Positions 1-8,919 of a DNA stretch of 64,000 bases are shown here, piece by piece. A program made the translations under genes and the position numbers. The DNA comes from an uncultured Mediterraneibacter sp. (GTDB taxonomy: Bacteria > Bacillota > Clostridia > Lachnospirales > Lachnospiraceae), in contig NZ_CAKRDI010000008.1 in the NCBI RefSeq assembly GCF_934309415.1, forward strand, positions 1 through 64,000. The letters run 5' to 3'. The notes beneath the pieces were generated by a model. It was not told the DNA's origin, made no database searches, and saw only the letters and a list, made by a program, of their open reading frames with translations. Numbering within the stretch: position 1 is the stretch's first letter; each line of letters starts with the position of its first letter.

Positions 1-67
1 CAGACGCCCGGGACTTAAAATCCCGTGGGTAGTGATACCCGTACCGGTTCGATTCCGGTCTGCGGCA
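1..67 (+). tRNA. tRNA-Leu (anticodon UAA), 5' end cut by window edge
   Basis: The anticodon arm CGGGA-CTTAAAA-TCCCG carries anticodon TAA with T before it and A after it. It is followed by a long variable arm (GGGTAGTGATACCC), as expected for a class II leucine tRNA, a T arm with TTCGATT in its loop, and the 3' acceptor strand CTGCGGC plus discriminator A. The 5' acceptor strand and D arm lie outside the window. CCA is not encoded (the next bases are TTA). Confidence 0.93.
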
Positions 68-81
68 TTAAGTAAAAGTGG

Positions 82-119
82 GAGAAACGTTGAATTTACA
101 GCGTTTCTCTTATTTTTTT
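82..119 (+). terminator. Rho-independent terminator after tRNA-Leu
   Basis: GAGAAACG at 82-89 pairs with CGTTTCTC at 102-109 and is followed by TTATTTTTTT. It lies 15 bp after the tRNA and reads in the same direction. Confidence 0.85.
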
Positions 120-256
120 GTTTCAAAAGTCAGAATACTTCAGGATAAAAAAGTCAGATCTTTTGATGAAATATCTGGTGAAATAAAATTATACTGTGCA
201 TAGTATAAATGAACGAACCAAGTATTGAACTCAGGAAAATATTATAGAAATAGAAG

Positions 257-294
257 ATGAACTGGAATCACAGTGTGGGAGGATTCCAGTTCAT
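257..294. terminator. 13-bp perfect hairpin, probable terminator of the HAD gene (minus strand)
   Basis: ATGAACTGGAATC at 257-269 is exactly complementary to 282-294 with a 12-nt loop. It lies about 55 bp beyond the stop of the minus-strand HAD gene. On that strand it is followed by a modestly T-rich stretch (CTTCTATTTCT), so it most likely ends the HAD transcript. The rest of 68-347 shows no gene. Confidence 0.6.
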
Positions 295-347
295 TTTAAG
301 TAAAAAGATTTAGAGTTTATAATTTCGGTAGCAGGGATTATTATCTA

Positions 348-1145
348 TTAAATATCCAAAGAAGCGAGCACATCTTCCAGTACATCTTCAACGGTATCAG
401 TTACTTCATCTGCGTAATATGCAACACCAGGTGCGGCATTGGACATGGCGTAACTGTGGCCTACCAGCTCCAGCATTTCAATATCGTTAAACTGATCGCC
501 AAATGCGATGCAATCCTCCGGAGCGATGTGGAACAAGTCTAACAGATTCTTTAATGCAGTTCCCTTGTTCGTTCCCGGTGCAATAAAGTCGATCCAGAGA
601 TTTCCGGAAGTAACCACTTTGATTTCAGAACTGAACAGCTCCTGAAGATGTTTCAGATAATTATCCATAACATGAGGCGCATCCTTCATATTGCAGATGG
701 CAATCTTGAGGAAAGGTCCCTTGACCTGACGCATATCATCAACGATCTGTGTGGTATTGTGCATGACATCTACAATGTGATGTACAAAATCAGCATTGTT
801 ATTTTCAATCAGACAGGTATCCTCTCTGGAAACAACAATCTCAAAATTTTCATTCTTTTTAATCTCATTTATAATACGATAAGCAAGATCATCATGAATC
901 AGTCCACGGGAAATAACTTTTCCCTGGTGAATACAGATGGATCCATTTTCGCCGATGTAAGAAATTTCGTCTTTGATCTGCTCGAATACCTGACGCTCGT
1001 TGTCATACTGACGACCACTGGCAGCAACAAAATGTACACCTTTCTGTGTCAGTTCATGAATCAGCTGAACCGCACGTGGAGTCAGTTCCTGAGCACCATT
1101 CTGAAGAAGTGTTCCATCGAGATCACTTGCAATTAATTTTACCAT
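348..1145 (-). CDS. Cof-type HAD-superfamily phosphatase
   Basis: A 265-residue cytoplasmic HAD hydrolase of the Cof/YidA (type IIB cap) kind, expected to dephosphorylate small phosphorylated metabolites; the substrate cannot be told from sequence. Motif I DLDGTLL lies at residues 8-14 with the nucleophile Asp and the general acid Asp two residues later. Motif IV appears near the C-terminus as GDQFNDIEML, and the length fits the family. I start at MVKL (1145) and not at the in-frame ATG 18 bp upstream, because GAGAGG sits about 9 nt before the MVKL codon and nothing precedes the other. It is transcribed alone, divergently from glmM, and ends at the hairpin at 257-294. Confidence 0.9.
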   Translation of the reverse strand: MVKLIASDLDGTLLQNGAQELTPRAVQLIHELTQKGVHFVAASGRQYDNERQVFEQIKDEISYIGENGSICIHQGKVISRGLIHDDLAYRIINEIKKNENFEIVVSREDTCLIENNNADFVHHIVDVMHNTTQIVDDMRQVKGPFLKIAICNMKDAPHVMDNYLKHLQELFSSEIKVVTSGNLWIDFIAPGTNKGTALKNLLDLFHIAPEDCIAFGDQFNDIEMLELVGHSYAMSNAAPGVAYYADEVTDTVEDVLEDVLASLDI

Positions 1146-1220
1146 GATATAAAAACCTCTCATTTCAAAATTTGCCTACAGTATAACGCAAAATATGCTG
1201 CCTGTCTACTGGAGCATGTT

Positions 1221-1253
1221 GTTACTGTTTACAGCTATGCTGTGAACAGTAAC
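1221..1253. repeat. Dispersed palindrome, GTTACTGTTCAC family, copy 1
   Basis: GTTACTGTTTACAG at 1221-1234 faces CTGTGAACAGTAAC at 1240-1253 around CTATG, with one G-T mismatch in 14 bp. Related copies are at 21771, 23027, 34912, 36580 and 51441, with half-site pairs elsewhere. There is no T-run, so it is not a plain terminator. Confidence 0.8.
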
Positions 1254-1292
1254 AGTATGTTTGAAAAATCACTCTTTAAGACACAGAAATGC

Positions 1293-1321
1293 TTGTAACT
1301 ACATTATAAAGGTAATATAAT
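1293..1321 (+). promoter_or_regulatory. Predicted sigma-A promoter of glmM
   Basis: TTGTAA (1293-1298), a 17-bp spacer and TATAAT (1316-1321). It would give a leader of about 150 nt before glmM. A TTGACA at 1345-1350 has no good -10 at the proper distance and was not chosen. Confidence 0.55.
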
Positions 1322-1479
1322 AAGAAATACGTCAAAGCAGGATTTTGACAGTATATCTATATCATTTACAGAGATTCAATGAACGGGAAATGGATGTCTG
1401 TGAATAAAATAAAGAGAGTACTTTTGTAACTGTTCAGTACAAAGACATACTTTTAATTGAGAAGAAAAGGAAGATTATT

Positions 1480-2823
1480 ATGGGAAAATATTTTGGAACC
1501 GACGGTTTCCGCGGTGAAGCAAATGTAGTACTTACAGTAGATCATGCATTTAAAGTAGGACGTTATCTTGGATGGTATTTCGGACAGGAACACAAGGCAA
1601 GAATTGTCATTGGTAAAGACACAAGAAGAAGCAGCTATATGTTCGAGTATGCACTGGCGGCAGGATTAACTGCGTCAGGAGCAGATGCTTATCTTCTCCA
1701 TGTAACGACAACTCCAAGTGTTTCTTATGTAGTAAGAACAGAAGACTTTGACTGTGGACTGATGATTTCTGCAAGTCATAATCCATATTATGATAATGGT
1801 ATCAAAGTAATCAACAGTGATGGTCATAAGATGGAAGCTGAAGTTGAAGCGAAGATCGAAGCATATATCGATGGCGAGATCGGAGAGATTCCGCTGGCAA
1901 CAAAAGAGAACATCGGACGTACAGTTGACTATGCAGCAGGAAGAAACCGTTATATCGGACATCTGATTTCACTGGCTACACGTTCCTTCAAGGATATGCG
2001 TGTAGGACTTGACTGTTCCAACGGAAGTGCATCCAGTGTGGCCAAGAGTGTTTTTGATGCACTGGGAGCAAAGACTTACGTAATCAACAATGAGCCAAAC
2101 GGTGTGAACATCAATACAGACTGCGGATCCACGCATATCCATGTGCTGCAGGAGTACGTAAAAGAGAATAAGCTGGATGTAGGTTTTGCCTATGATGGTG
2201 ATGCAGACAGATGTATCGCAGTAGATGAGAATGGAAATGTGATCGACGGTGACCTGATTCTCTATGTATGTGGAAAATACCTTATGGAAAAAGGTCAGCT
2301 TGCAGGAGATACAATTGTTACAACCATTATGTCCAATCTGGGACTTTACAAAGCATGTGACAAGATTGGTATGAAATATGAGCAGACAGCAGTAGGTGAC
2401 AAGTACGTTTATGAGAACATGCTTAAGAATGGATTTGTACTTGGTGGAGAGCAGTCCGGTCATGTGATTTTCAGCAAACATGCACGTACAGGTGACGGAA
2501 TTCTTACATCTTTGATGATCATGGAAGTAATCCTTGAGAAGAAACAGTCTCTTGGAACACTTGCAAGTGAAGTGAAGATTTATCCACAGCTTTTGAAGAA
2601 TGTACGCGTGAAAGATAAAAAGACTGCATTAGATAACGAAGCAGTTCAGAAAGCAATCGAAAGTGCAGCAGAAGCACTTGGAGACGATGGACGTATTCTC
2701 GTTCGTGAAAGTGGTACAGAGCCAGTAATCCGTGTTATGGTTGAGGCTGCTTCAGATGAGATCTGCGAGAAATATGTAGACAGTGTCGTTGAAGTAATTG
2801 AAGCAGAAGGATTATGTGAATAA
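1480..2823 (+). CDS. glmM: Phosphoglucosamine mutase
   Basis: Interconverts glucosamine-6-phosphate and glucosamine-1-phosphate on the way to UDP-GlcNAc for peptidoglycan. At 447 residues it has the usual length. It opens with MGKYFGTDGFRG, typical of GlmM. The phosphoserine loop is ISASHNPYYDNGIK with the catalytic Ser at about residue 100; the metal loop is FAYDGDADRC; the sugar-binding loop is GGEQSGH; and the phosphate-binding loop near the C-terminus is RESGTEPVIRVM. The start is preceded by an AAGGAAG site. It is single-gene, with its own promoter and a strong terminator just after the stop. Confidence 0.96.
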   Translation: MGKYFGTDGFRGEANVVLTVDHAFKVGRYLGWYFGQEHKARIVIGKDTRRSSYMFEYALAAGLTASGADAYLLHVTTTPSVSYVVRTEDFDCGLMISASHNPYYDNGIKVINSDGHKMEAEVEAKIEAYIDGEIGEIPLATKENIGRTVDYAAGRNRYIGHLISLATRSFKDMRVGLDCSNGSASSVAKSVFDALGAKTYVINNEPNGVNINTDCGSTHIHVLQEYVKENKLDVGFAYDGDADRCIAVDENGNVIDGDLILYVCGKYLMEKGQLAGDTIVTTIMSNLGLYKACDKIGMKYEQTAVGDKYVYENMLKNGFVLGGEQSGHVIFSKHARTGDGILTSLMIMEVILEKKQSLGTLASEVKIYPQLLKNVRVKDKKTALDNEAVQKAIESAAEALGDDGRILVRESGTEPVIRVMVEAASDEICEKYVDSVVEVIEAEGLCE

Positions 2824-2848
2824 AATTAAGATGAATAAAGCCTAAATG

Positions 2849-2887
2849 AAATCGGTCAGGGAAGTAACTTCTTTGACCGATTTTTTT
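2849..2887 (+). terminator. Rho-independent terminator of glmM
   Basis: AAATCGGTCA at 2849-2858 pairs with TGACCGATTT at 2874-2883, followed by a run of Ts to 2887. Confidence 0.92.
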
Positions 2888-3264
2888 GTATCAGATAAAG
2901 TATTCGGTGCATTTTCTCAAATATTCTTATAAAACGGCTTTTAAATGGCATCTTGGGTAATGTTCAGACCATAGCGAAGTACTTTGCTGATTCACTATGA
3001 GGACGAATGTTTTGATTTGAATGCATCTTGCGTTGGAAAAAGGACTGTTTGCGTGTATTTTTAGCGATACAATTAAAAAAATGCTATGCTATATTTGGAA
3101 AAGTAAAAAAAGAAATAATTATTTAAAGAAAACGGGAAGATGTGTCTGAAAAAGTTTTTGTTTAGATGTGCGTTAAAATTTGTGAGAGGTTGCAGCAATA
3201 AGTTTTCAGATATGCTTCAGGAATGTAAAAATGTAGGAAAAATGTGTGAGAAAGGAAAAAGCAG
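2888..3264. other. Intergenic region before the glycoside-use island
   Basis: AT-rich, with no gene. It contains the two-box promoter at 3043-3090 and the leader of the GH2 gene. A stray GTGTGTCTGAAAAAG near 3142 resembles the end of the AGAGTGTGTCTGAAAAAT repeat but has no partner end. Confidence 0.6.
3043..3090 (+). promoter_or_regulatory. Two-box promoter of the GH2 gene (LytTR-like direct repeats plus extended -10)
   Basis: Box 1 (GACTGTTTGCG, 3043-3053) and box 2 (AGCGATACAAT, 3063-3073) are 20 bp apart, and TGC-TATGCT (extended -10, 3085-3090) begins 22 bp after the start of box 2. The promoter of the GH78 gene has the same boxes, the same 20-bp period and the same 22-bp distance. The boxes resemble LytTR-family sites, and no good -35 is present, as expected for an activated promoter. 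Confidence 0.55.
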
Positions 3265-5760
3265 ATGAAGAAGATCGATTTCAATTCCGGATGGACTTAT
3301 TGCCGGGCAGGGGAAGAATCGACGAAACAAGAAGTAACAATTCCGCATGATGCTATGCTTTCTGAAAAGAGAACGCAGGACAGTGCCGGGGGAATCAATA
3401 CAGGATGGTTTGAAGGACATGATTATATTTATGAAAAGGAATTTGAAGTACCGAAAGAATATATAGAGAAAGAAATCAGTTTCGAATTCGAAGGAGTTTA
3501 TCATAATGCGGAGGTTTACCTGAATGGGAAAAAGGCAGCATATCGTCCTTACGGGTACACTAATTTTTATGTAAATGCGGGACAATATCTTGAGTTTGGA
3601 AAAATAAACAAAATTCAGGTGGTTGCACATAATGCTGATCAGCCGAACAGCCGCTGGTATTCCGGTGCGGGTATTTATCGTCCGGTATGGATGTATGTGG
3701 AGCCGAAACAGCATATAAAGAGAAATGGAGTTCGCGTCCGCACGTTGAGTACAGATCCGGCAGTAATTGAAGTAGAAGTGGAAACAACGGGTGCAGGCGA
3801 GATAAAAATTGATGTCATAGAATCTGCAAATATATCATCAGAGAAGTATGGCAGTCAGTGCAAATTATGTAATGGAGAAATGGATGATAGGACAGATGAA
3901 AGCAGGAAATGCAAGATAAGTACGGAGATTCATACAGAGGGAAAATCGATTGTGCGGATAAATGTACCGGATGCAAAACTCTGGAGTGTAGATACACCGG
4001 CAATTTATCGACTTCTTATAACATTTATAGCAGAAAATCAGGAAATAGATCAGGAGGAAATAACATTTGGAATTCGCACATTAAACTGGGATGAAGAGAA
4101 GGGAATTTCCATCAATGGGAAACATGTGATTCTTCGTGGTGCCTGTATTCATCATGACAACGGAGTGCTGGGAGCATGCTGCTATCCAGATGCGGAAGAA
4201 CGAAAGATCCGTATTCTCAAGGAAAATGGTTACAATGCAATCCGTTCTGCGCATAATCCTTGTTCTAAAGCACTTCTTGAAGCATGTGACCGTCAGGGAA
4301 TGCTTGTGATGGATGAATTTGTAGATGTGTGGTATATTCACAAGACGGAATATGATTATGTAAATTACTTTAAGGACTGGTGGCAGCAGGATCTCAAAGA
4401 TATGGTGGAGAAGGATTTTAACCATCCATCAGTTATCATGTATTCTACTGGAAACGAAGTGTCCGAGACCGCACAGGAAAAGGGAATCCGTCTGACCGGA
4501 GAGATGACAGAATACCTGCACAGCCTGGATGATTCCAGACCGGTTTCCTGTGGAATCAACATTTTATTTAACTTCTTAAGCTCGATTGGCTTTGGTGTCT
4601 ACAGTGATAAGAAGGCAAAGAAAGAAGCAGAACAGGCTGAGAAGTCAAAAGGAAAGAAGAAAAAGAAAGCAGTGGGAAGCCAGTTCTTCAATGATCTTGC
4701 AGGTCTGATGGGAAGTGGCTTCATGAAGACGGGAGCAACTTTCTATGGATGTGACGTGAAGACAAGAGATGCATTTGCCAATATGGATATTGCAGGATAT
4801 AACTATGGAATCAACCGTTATCACCATGACTTGAAGAAATATCCGAAGCGCCTGATCCTTGGAAGTGAGACCTTCTGTGATGATGCCTATACCTTCTGGG
4901 AGATGGCAAAGAAAAATCCGAGAATTGTAGGTGATTTTGTCTGGGCGGGAATGGATTATCTGGGAGAAGTTGGCGTTGGTTCCTGGGAATACAAAGATTA
5001 TGCACCAAAGTTCGATCACGGTCCTGGCTGGATCACGGCGGGAAGTGGAAGAATTGACCTGACCGGAAAACCGTTGGCAGAAGCAGGGTATACGAAGACG
5101 GCATTTGAATTGACAGACCGCCCGGTGATAGCGGTTCGTCCGGTGAATCATACGGGAGAAAAGCATTCTCCATCTGCCTGGAAGATGACCAATGCAATCG
5201 AGTCCTGGAGCTGGGACGGATGCGAAGGAAAAACAGCAGAAGTTGAAGTCTATGCGAGAGCTGCCAGAGTAGATCTCTTTATAAATGGAAAGAAAGTTGG
5301 AAGTAATTCCCTGAAAAATGCATGTGACACAAAGTTCAGGACAAAGTACCAGCCGGGAATGATCGAGGCAGTTGCGTATGATGCACAGGAAAAAGAAATA
5401 TCAAGAAATACACTCTATACTGCGGAAAAAGAGACAGAACTGCGTGCAGTTGCAGAAGAAAAGCAGGTTCAGAAAGGACATCTGACCTTTATCCGGCTCC
5501 AGTATACAGATAAGACAGGGATTGTCAAACCATTGAAACGCGGCATCCTGAAGGTAAAAGTAAGAGGGGGGAAGCTGGCAGGTTTTGGAAATGCGTGCCC
5601 GTATAACAAGATCGGATATTGTACGGATGAAACAGATACTTACTGGGGCGAGGCACTTGCTGTCGTACAGGCTGACGGAAGCGGAGATGTGGTACTGGAA
5701 GTCTGCGAAAAAGAGGGAGAGAAACTTGGTTCAGAAGTGATTGTTCCATTAGAAAAATAA
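3265..5760 (+). CDS. Glycoside hydrolase family 2 enzyme (beta-galactosidase-like)
   Basis: An 831-residue retaining GH2 enzyme with no signal peptide, so it acts in the cytoplasm on imported glycosides. The N-terminal sugar-binding domain (about 1-180, including NSRWYSGAGIYRPVW), an immunoglobulin-like domain, and a TIM barrel beginning near residue 280 (GACIHHDNG, IRSAHNP) are in the usual order. The acid/base is Glu398 in STGNEVSE and the nucleophile Glu535 in LGSETFCDD. Beta-galactosidase is the commonest activity, but the subfamily also holds beta-glucuronidase-like and other specificities. Odd feature: a lysine-rich, probably disordered insertion at about 449-470 in the barrel. The start has GAGAAAGGA before it. 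It shares a promoter design with the next gene but is separated from it by 547 bp. Confidence 0.9.
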   Translation: MKKIDFNSGWTYCRAGEESTKQEVTIPHDAMLSEKRTQDSAGGINTGWFEGHDYIYEKEFEVPKEYIEKEISFEFEGVYHNAEVYLNGKKAAYRPYGYTNFYVNAGQYLEFGKINKIQVVAHNADQPNSRWYSGAGIYRPVWMYVEPKQHIKRNGVRVRTLSTDPAVIEVEVETTGAGEIKIDVIESANISSEKYGSQCKLCNGEMDDRTDESRKCKISTEIHTEGKSIVRINVPDAKLWSVDTPAIYRLLITFIAENQEIDQEEITFGIRTLNWDEEKGISINGKHVILRGACIHHDNGVLGACCYPDAEERKIRILKENGYNAIRSAHNPCSKALLEACDRQGMLVMDEFVDVWYIHKTEYDYVNYFKDWWQQDLKDMVEKDFNHPSVIMYSTGNEVSETAQEKGIRLTGEMTEYLHSLDDSRPVSCGINILFNFLSSIGFGVYSDKKAKKEAEQAEKSKGKKKKKAVGSQFFNDLAGLMGSGFMKTGATFYGCDVKTRDAFANMDIAGYNYGINRYHHDLKKYPKRLILGSETFCDDAYTFWEMAKKNPRIVGDFVWAGMDYLGEVGVGSWEYKDYAPKFDHGPGWITAGSGRIDLTGKPLAEAGYTKTAFELTDRPVIAVRPVNHTGEKHSPSAWKMTNAIESWSWDGCEGKTAEVEVYARAARVDLFINGKKVGSNSLKNACDTKFRTKYQPGMIEAVAYDAQEKEISRNTLYTAEKETELRAVAEEKQVQKGHLTFIRLQYTDKTGIVKPLKRGILKVKVRGGKLAGFGNACPYNKIGYCTDETDTYWGEALAVVQADGSGDVVLEVCEKEGEKLGSEVIVPLEK

Positions 5761-6307
5761 AGAGTTATCGTAGAAATTATCTTTTGATAACGGATGAAAA
5801 CAACAGATTGCTAAATGTAAAGGAAGGATTGGAAAACTCGTTGGCGTTCAGGCAGCTTTCAATTCTTTCTTTTTATTTCGACTTTTAATGCGTCGTCATA
5901 CAATTCCTGAAGTGCTTCACACTTAGAATCATACCCAGATAATGAAAACTAAATTGGTTAAAACTGCTTGATCAACAGGAAAGAAAACGAAAGTAATATT
6001 GCACAAAGCAAGAATGATTTAAGGAGGAAATAAAATGAAAAATTATATATAATGCATAAAAATGAAGGGGAATAAGATAAAATAGAAAAACTGGAAACTG
6101 AAAAAACGAAATAAAAACATACAAAATGCATAAAAAACAAAGCTTTCCAATTACGCTGAAAACTGAACCGTTCACGTGTTTTTTTAACCGTACAAGGAGC
6201 AAAGTGCTATCATAATTTCAACGAGAGAAAGTTGGTGAGACTGCTTATCCTGGAGGACATGGAAGCAGTAGTACCGGCAGAAAAGGAAATGGGAGGAGGA
6301 ACATTAC
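5761..6307. other. Intergenic region between the GH2 and GH78 genes
   Basis: No gene is seen; ORFs here are AT-rich and lack ribosome sites. A weak stem near 5823-5870 followed by TTTCTTTTTATTT may end the GH2 transcript. The distal part holds the two-box promoter (6166-6213) and a leader of about 90 nt. Confidence 0.5.
6166..6213 (+). promoter_or_regulatory. Two-box promoter of the GH78 gene (LytTR-like direct repeats plus extended -10)
   Basis: AACCGTTCACG (6166-6176) and AACCGTACAAG (6186-6196) form a direct repeat with 20-bp period. An extended -10 (TGC-TATCAT, 6208-6213) lies 22 bp after the start of box 2, exactly as upstream of the GH2 gene. A 9-10 bp direct repeat at two helical turns fits binding by a LytTR-domain regulator such as the one encoded at 14568-15278. 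Confidence 0.6.
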
Positions 6308-8866
6308 ATGCTGAAGATCAGCAAGCTGACCGTGGAGCATTTAAGTCAGAGGTGTGTGACAGACAGTGAGCAGCCGAGGGTATCTTTTCAGTTGGAAAGC
6401 GACCGGCAGAATGTTTCATTAAAGAACGCGAAAATCTGGATCGGTGACTGGAGTACAGAGACGGATTCTCAGATTCTTGTTCCATATAAAGGAAAGAAGC
6501 TGGATCCTTTCACGGAATACCCGGTTGTGGTAAAGGCGATTGATGATACAGGAGAAGCAGCAGAGGCTGCGACGGCATTTGAGACAGGACGCATGGAAAC
6601 ACCGTGGAAGGCACAGTGGATCACAGACGGGGAGTATCATTTCACAGAGAAGAAGATCTCTCCGAAGACGATGACTTTCCGAAAAAAGATTACATGCAAT
6701 GGAAAAATCAAGAAGGCAAGACTGTATGCGACAGCACTTGGAATCTATGAGTTGGATTTAAATGGAGAAAAGGTTGGAGATATTTATTTTGCACCAGGAT
6801 TTACTTCTTATAAGCATCAGCTTCAATATCAGACTTATGATGTGACGGAGCAGCTGAAAAGTGATGGAGCAGGTGAAAATGAATTAGTCGCAGTTGTTGG
6901 AGGCGGCTGGGCGGTTGGATCTTTTACTTATAAGAGAGTCAACCGGAACTATGCAGACCGGCAGGCGCTGCTGTGTGAACTTCGAATCACATATGAAGAT
7001 GGAACAGAAGAAATCATAGGAACAGACGAGAGCTGGGATGTGACGCTGGACGGAGCGGTGAAAGAAACAGAGTTCTACAATGGAGAAGTCTATGATGCGA
7101 CGGTTGATATGGAGAAGATTTCCTGGCACAAAGCTTCTAGGGAGCAGATAAAACTTCATCCGGAGATTCTGGCACAATATGGAGCGCCGGTAAAGGCACA
7201 TGAAATCTTCCATCCAGTTTCGGTGACAAGAGCACCGAGCGGTGTTCTGATCTATGATTTCGGACAGAACTTTGCAGGAGTAATTTCAGCAAAGATCAGG
7301 GGAAAGAAAGGTCAGAAAATTACTTTTCGGCATGCAGAGATCCTGATGGATTGGGAACTGTTTACGAAACCTTTGAGAAGCGCGAAACAGGAAGCTGTAT
7401 ACATTTGCAGGGATGGTGAGCAGAGCTGGTCACCAAGAATGACTTACATGGGATTCCGTTATGTGAGCATGGAAGGTGCAAAGGAGCAGGATGTGGAACT
7501 AAGTGCTATTGCCCTGTATTCCGATGTGGAAGACAACGGAGAATTCTCCTGCTCCAATGAACTGGTGAATAAGCTGCAGAGCAGTATCCGCTGGGGCGCA
7601 AAGTCCAACTTCGTTGATATTCCAACAGACTGTCCGCAGAGAGATGAGCGGATGGGATGGACAGGAGATATCGCATTGTTTTCTCCGACTGCGGCTTACA
7701 ACTTCGATATGAGCCGTTTTCTTGAAAAGTGGTTTAAGGATGTGAGAAGCGAGCAGAATAAAGGCGGAGGAATTCCGGTGACGGTTCCTCTGGTAGTTGT
7801 TCCGGGACAGTGGGAAATCATGATTCCGATGGCAGTGGATCACTGGGGTGACGCCTGCATCCTGGCACCGTGGGCAGAATATAAGATGCGTGGAGATCTC
7901 GGACTGTTGAAGACAATGTACCCGACCATGAAGCGTTACATGAAAGCATGTAAGTTCTGGGCAGGACTTGGATCGGTCGGGAAACACAAGTATATCTGGA
8001 AACTTCTGCATCATTATGGTGACTGGTGTGCACCGGGAATCGGACTGTGGGCCTGGATGGGACGTGGAAAATGGACAGCAACTGCATGTATGTCTCATTC
8101 CAGCAAGATCTTATCCCGGATTGCAGAACTTCTTGGAGAGAAGGAAGATGCAGCTTACTACCAAGAGTTGAGTGAGAAGACAGCAGAAGCATACAGAGAG
8201 ATTCTGATGGAGAAAGACTGTACGGTAAAGAAAGAATTTCAGACAGCCTATGTACTTCCACTTTATTACGGAATGCTTTCAGAGGAAGATAAGCGGAAAA
8301 CGGCTGCCCATCTGGCAAGAATCGTCCGGGAAAATGATTATCATATTGCGACAGGATTCCCGGGAACACCGTATATCCTCTTTGCTCTGGCAGACAACGG
8401 GTATGAGGAAGACGCTTTCAAGATGTTGATGACAGACACCTGTCCGTCCTGGCTGTATGAGATGAAAGTCGGTGGAACAACCATCTGGGAGAGATGGGAT
8501 GCACTCAGGGAAGATGGAACCTGTAACACCGGAGAGGATGACGGAACCGGTGGAATGGTATCCTTCAATCATTTCTCTTATGGAGCTGTCGGAGACTTCT
8601 TATATCGAAGAATCGCCGGAATTGAGAACTTAAGCGGGGGTGGAAAAGAAGTACAGATTGCACCGATGGTCGGTGGTGGCCTGACACGGGCAAGAGGAGT
8701 TGTCCACACAGCTTATGGAAAAGTCACCAGTGAATGGTGGATAAAAGATGGAAAATTCACACTTCATGTGGATATCCCTTGTTCTACAACTGCTCATGTG
8801 AAACTTCCGGGCGGAGAAGAGAAGAAACTTGGAAGTGGAAGCTATACGTTTTCAGAGAATATCTGA
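6308..8866 (+). CDS. Alpha-L-rhamnosidase, GH78
   Basis: An 852-residue inverting GH78 enzyme that removes terminal alpha-L-rhamnose from plant glycosides or pectic oligosaccharides. It carries the N-terminal beta-sandwich domains of bacterial rhamnosidases (about 1-330) and an (alpha/alpha)6 barrel with the hallmark DCPQRDERMGWTGD at 441-454, which holds the expected general acid. A C-terminal glutamate (Glu728 in TIWERWD) matches the expected general base. No signal peptide, so the substrate must be imported, presumably by the symporter encoded next. The start follows a GGGAGGAGGA site. Its own two-box promoter starts the operon GH78 - symporter - GH3 - membrane protein. Confidence 0.94.
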   Translation: MLKISKLTVEHLSQRCVTDSEQPRVSFQLESDRQNVSLKNAKIWIGDWSTETDSQILVPYKGKKLDPFTEYPVVVKAIDDTGEAAEAATAFETGRMETPWKAQWITDGEYHFTEKKISPKTMTFRKKITCNGKIKKARLYATALGIYELDLNGEKVGDIYFAPGFTSYKHQLQYQTYDVTEQLKSDGAGENELVAVVGGGWAVGSFTYKRVNRNYADRQALLCELRITYEDGTEEIIGTDESWDVTLDGAVKETEFYNGEVYDATVDMEKISWHKASREQIKLHPEILAQYGAPVKAHEIFHPVSVTRAPSGVLIYDFGQNFAGVISAKIRGKKGQKITFRHAEILMDWELFTKPLRSAKQEAVYICRDGEQSWSPRMTYMGFRYVSMEGAKEQDVELSAIALYSDVEDNGEFSCSNELVNKLQSSIRWGAKSNFVDIPTDCPQRDERMGWTGDIALFSPTAAYNFDMSRFLEKWFKDVRSEQNKGGGIPVTVPLVVVPGQWEIMIPMAVDHWGDACILAPWAEYKMRGDLGLLKTMYPTMKRYMKACKFWAGLGSVGKHKYIWKLLHHYGDWCAPGIGLWAWMGRGKWTATACMSHSSKILSRIAELLGEKEDAAYYQELSEKTAEAYREILMEKDCTVKKEFQTAYVLPLYYGMLSEEDKRKTAAHLARIVRENDYHIATGFPGTPYILFALADNGYEEDAFKMLMTDTCPSWLYEMKVGGTTIWERWDALREDGTCNTGEDDGTGGMVSFNHFSYGAVGDFLYRRIAGIENLSGGGKEVQIAPMVGGGLTRARGVVHTAYGKVTSEWWIKDGKFTLHVDIPCSTTAHVKLPGGEEKKLGSGSYTFSENI

Positions 8867-8919
8867 GAAAAAGGCTAGCATGAAATATTATATGAAAAGA
8901 AACAAGAAAGGAAAGAGAG

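Larger units (their letters stand above)
1146..1479. other. Divergent intergenic region between the HAD gene and glmM
   Basis: This region holds a palindrome of the dispersed GTTACTGTTCAC family (1221-1253), a good promoter facing glmM (1293-1321), a lone related half-site at 1426-1440 (GTAACTGTTCAGTAC), and the glmM leader. No credible ORF is present. Confidence 0.7.

Noticed and set aside
648..1136. Plus-strand ORF opposite the HAD gene
   Set aside because: No ribosome site; it is the antisense shadow of a well-supported gene. The same applies to the other long antisense frames in glmM, GH2, GH3, garD, gudD, the atp genes and the fab genes.
3138..3160. Single GTGTGTCTGAAAAAG near the GH2 promoter as another repeat copy
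   Set aside because: Only one end-like stretch without partner or interior match; chance similarity cannot be excluded.
5958..6202. Two Phe/Ser-rich minus-strand ORFs in the GH2-GH78 gap
   Set aside because: They come from A-rich plus-strand sequence, lack ribosome sites and have no family features.
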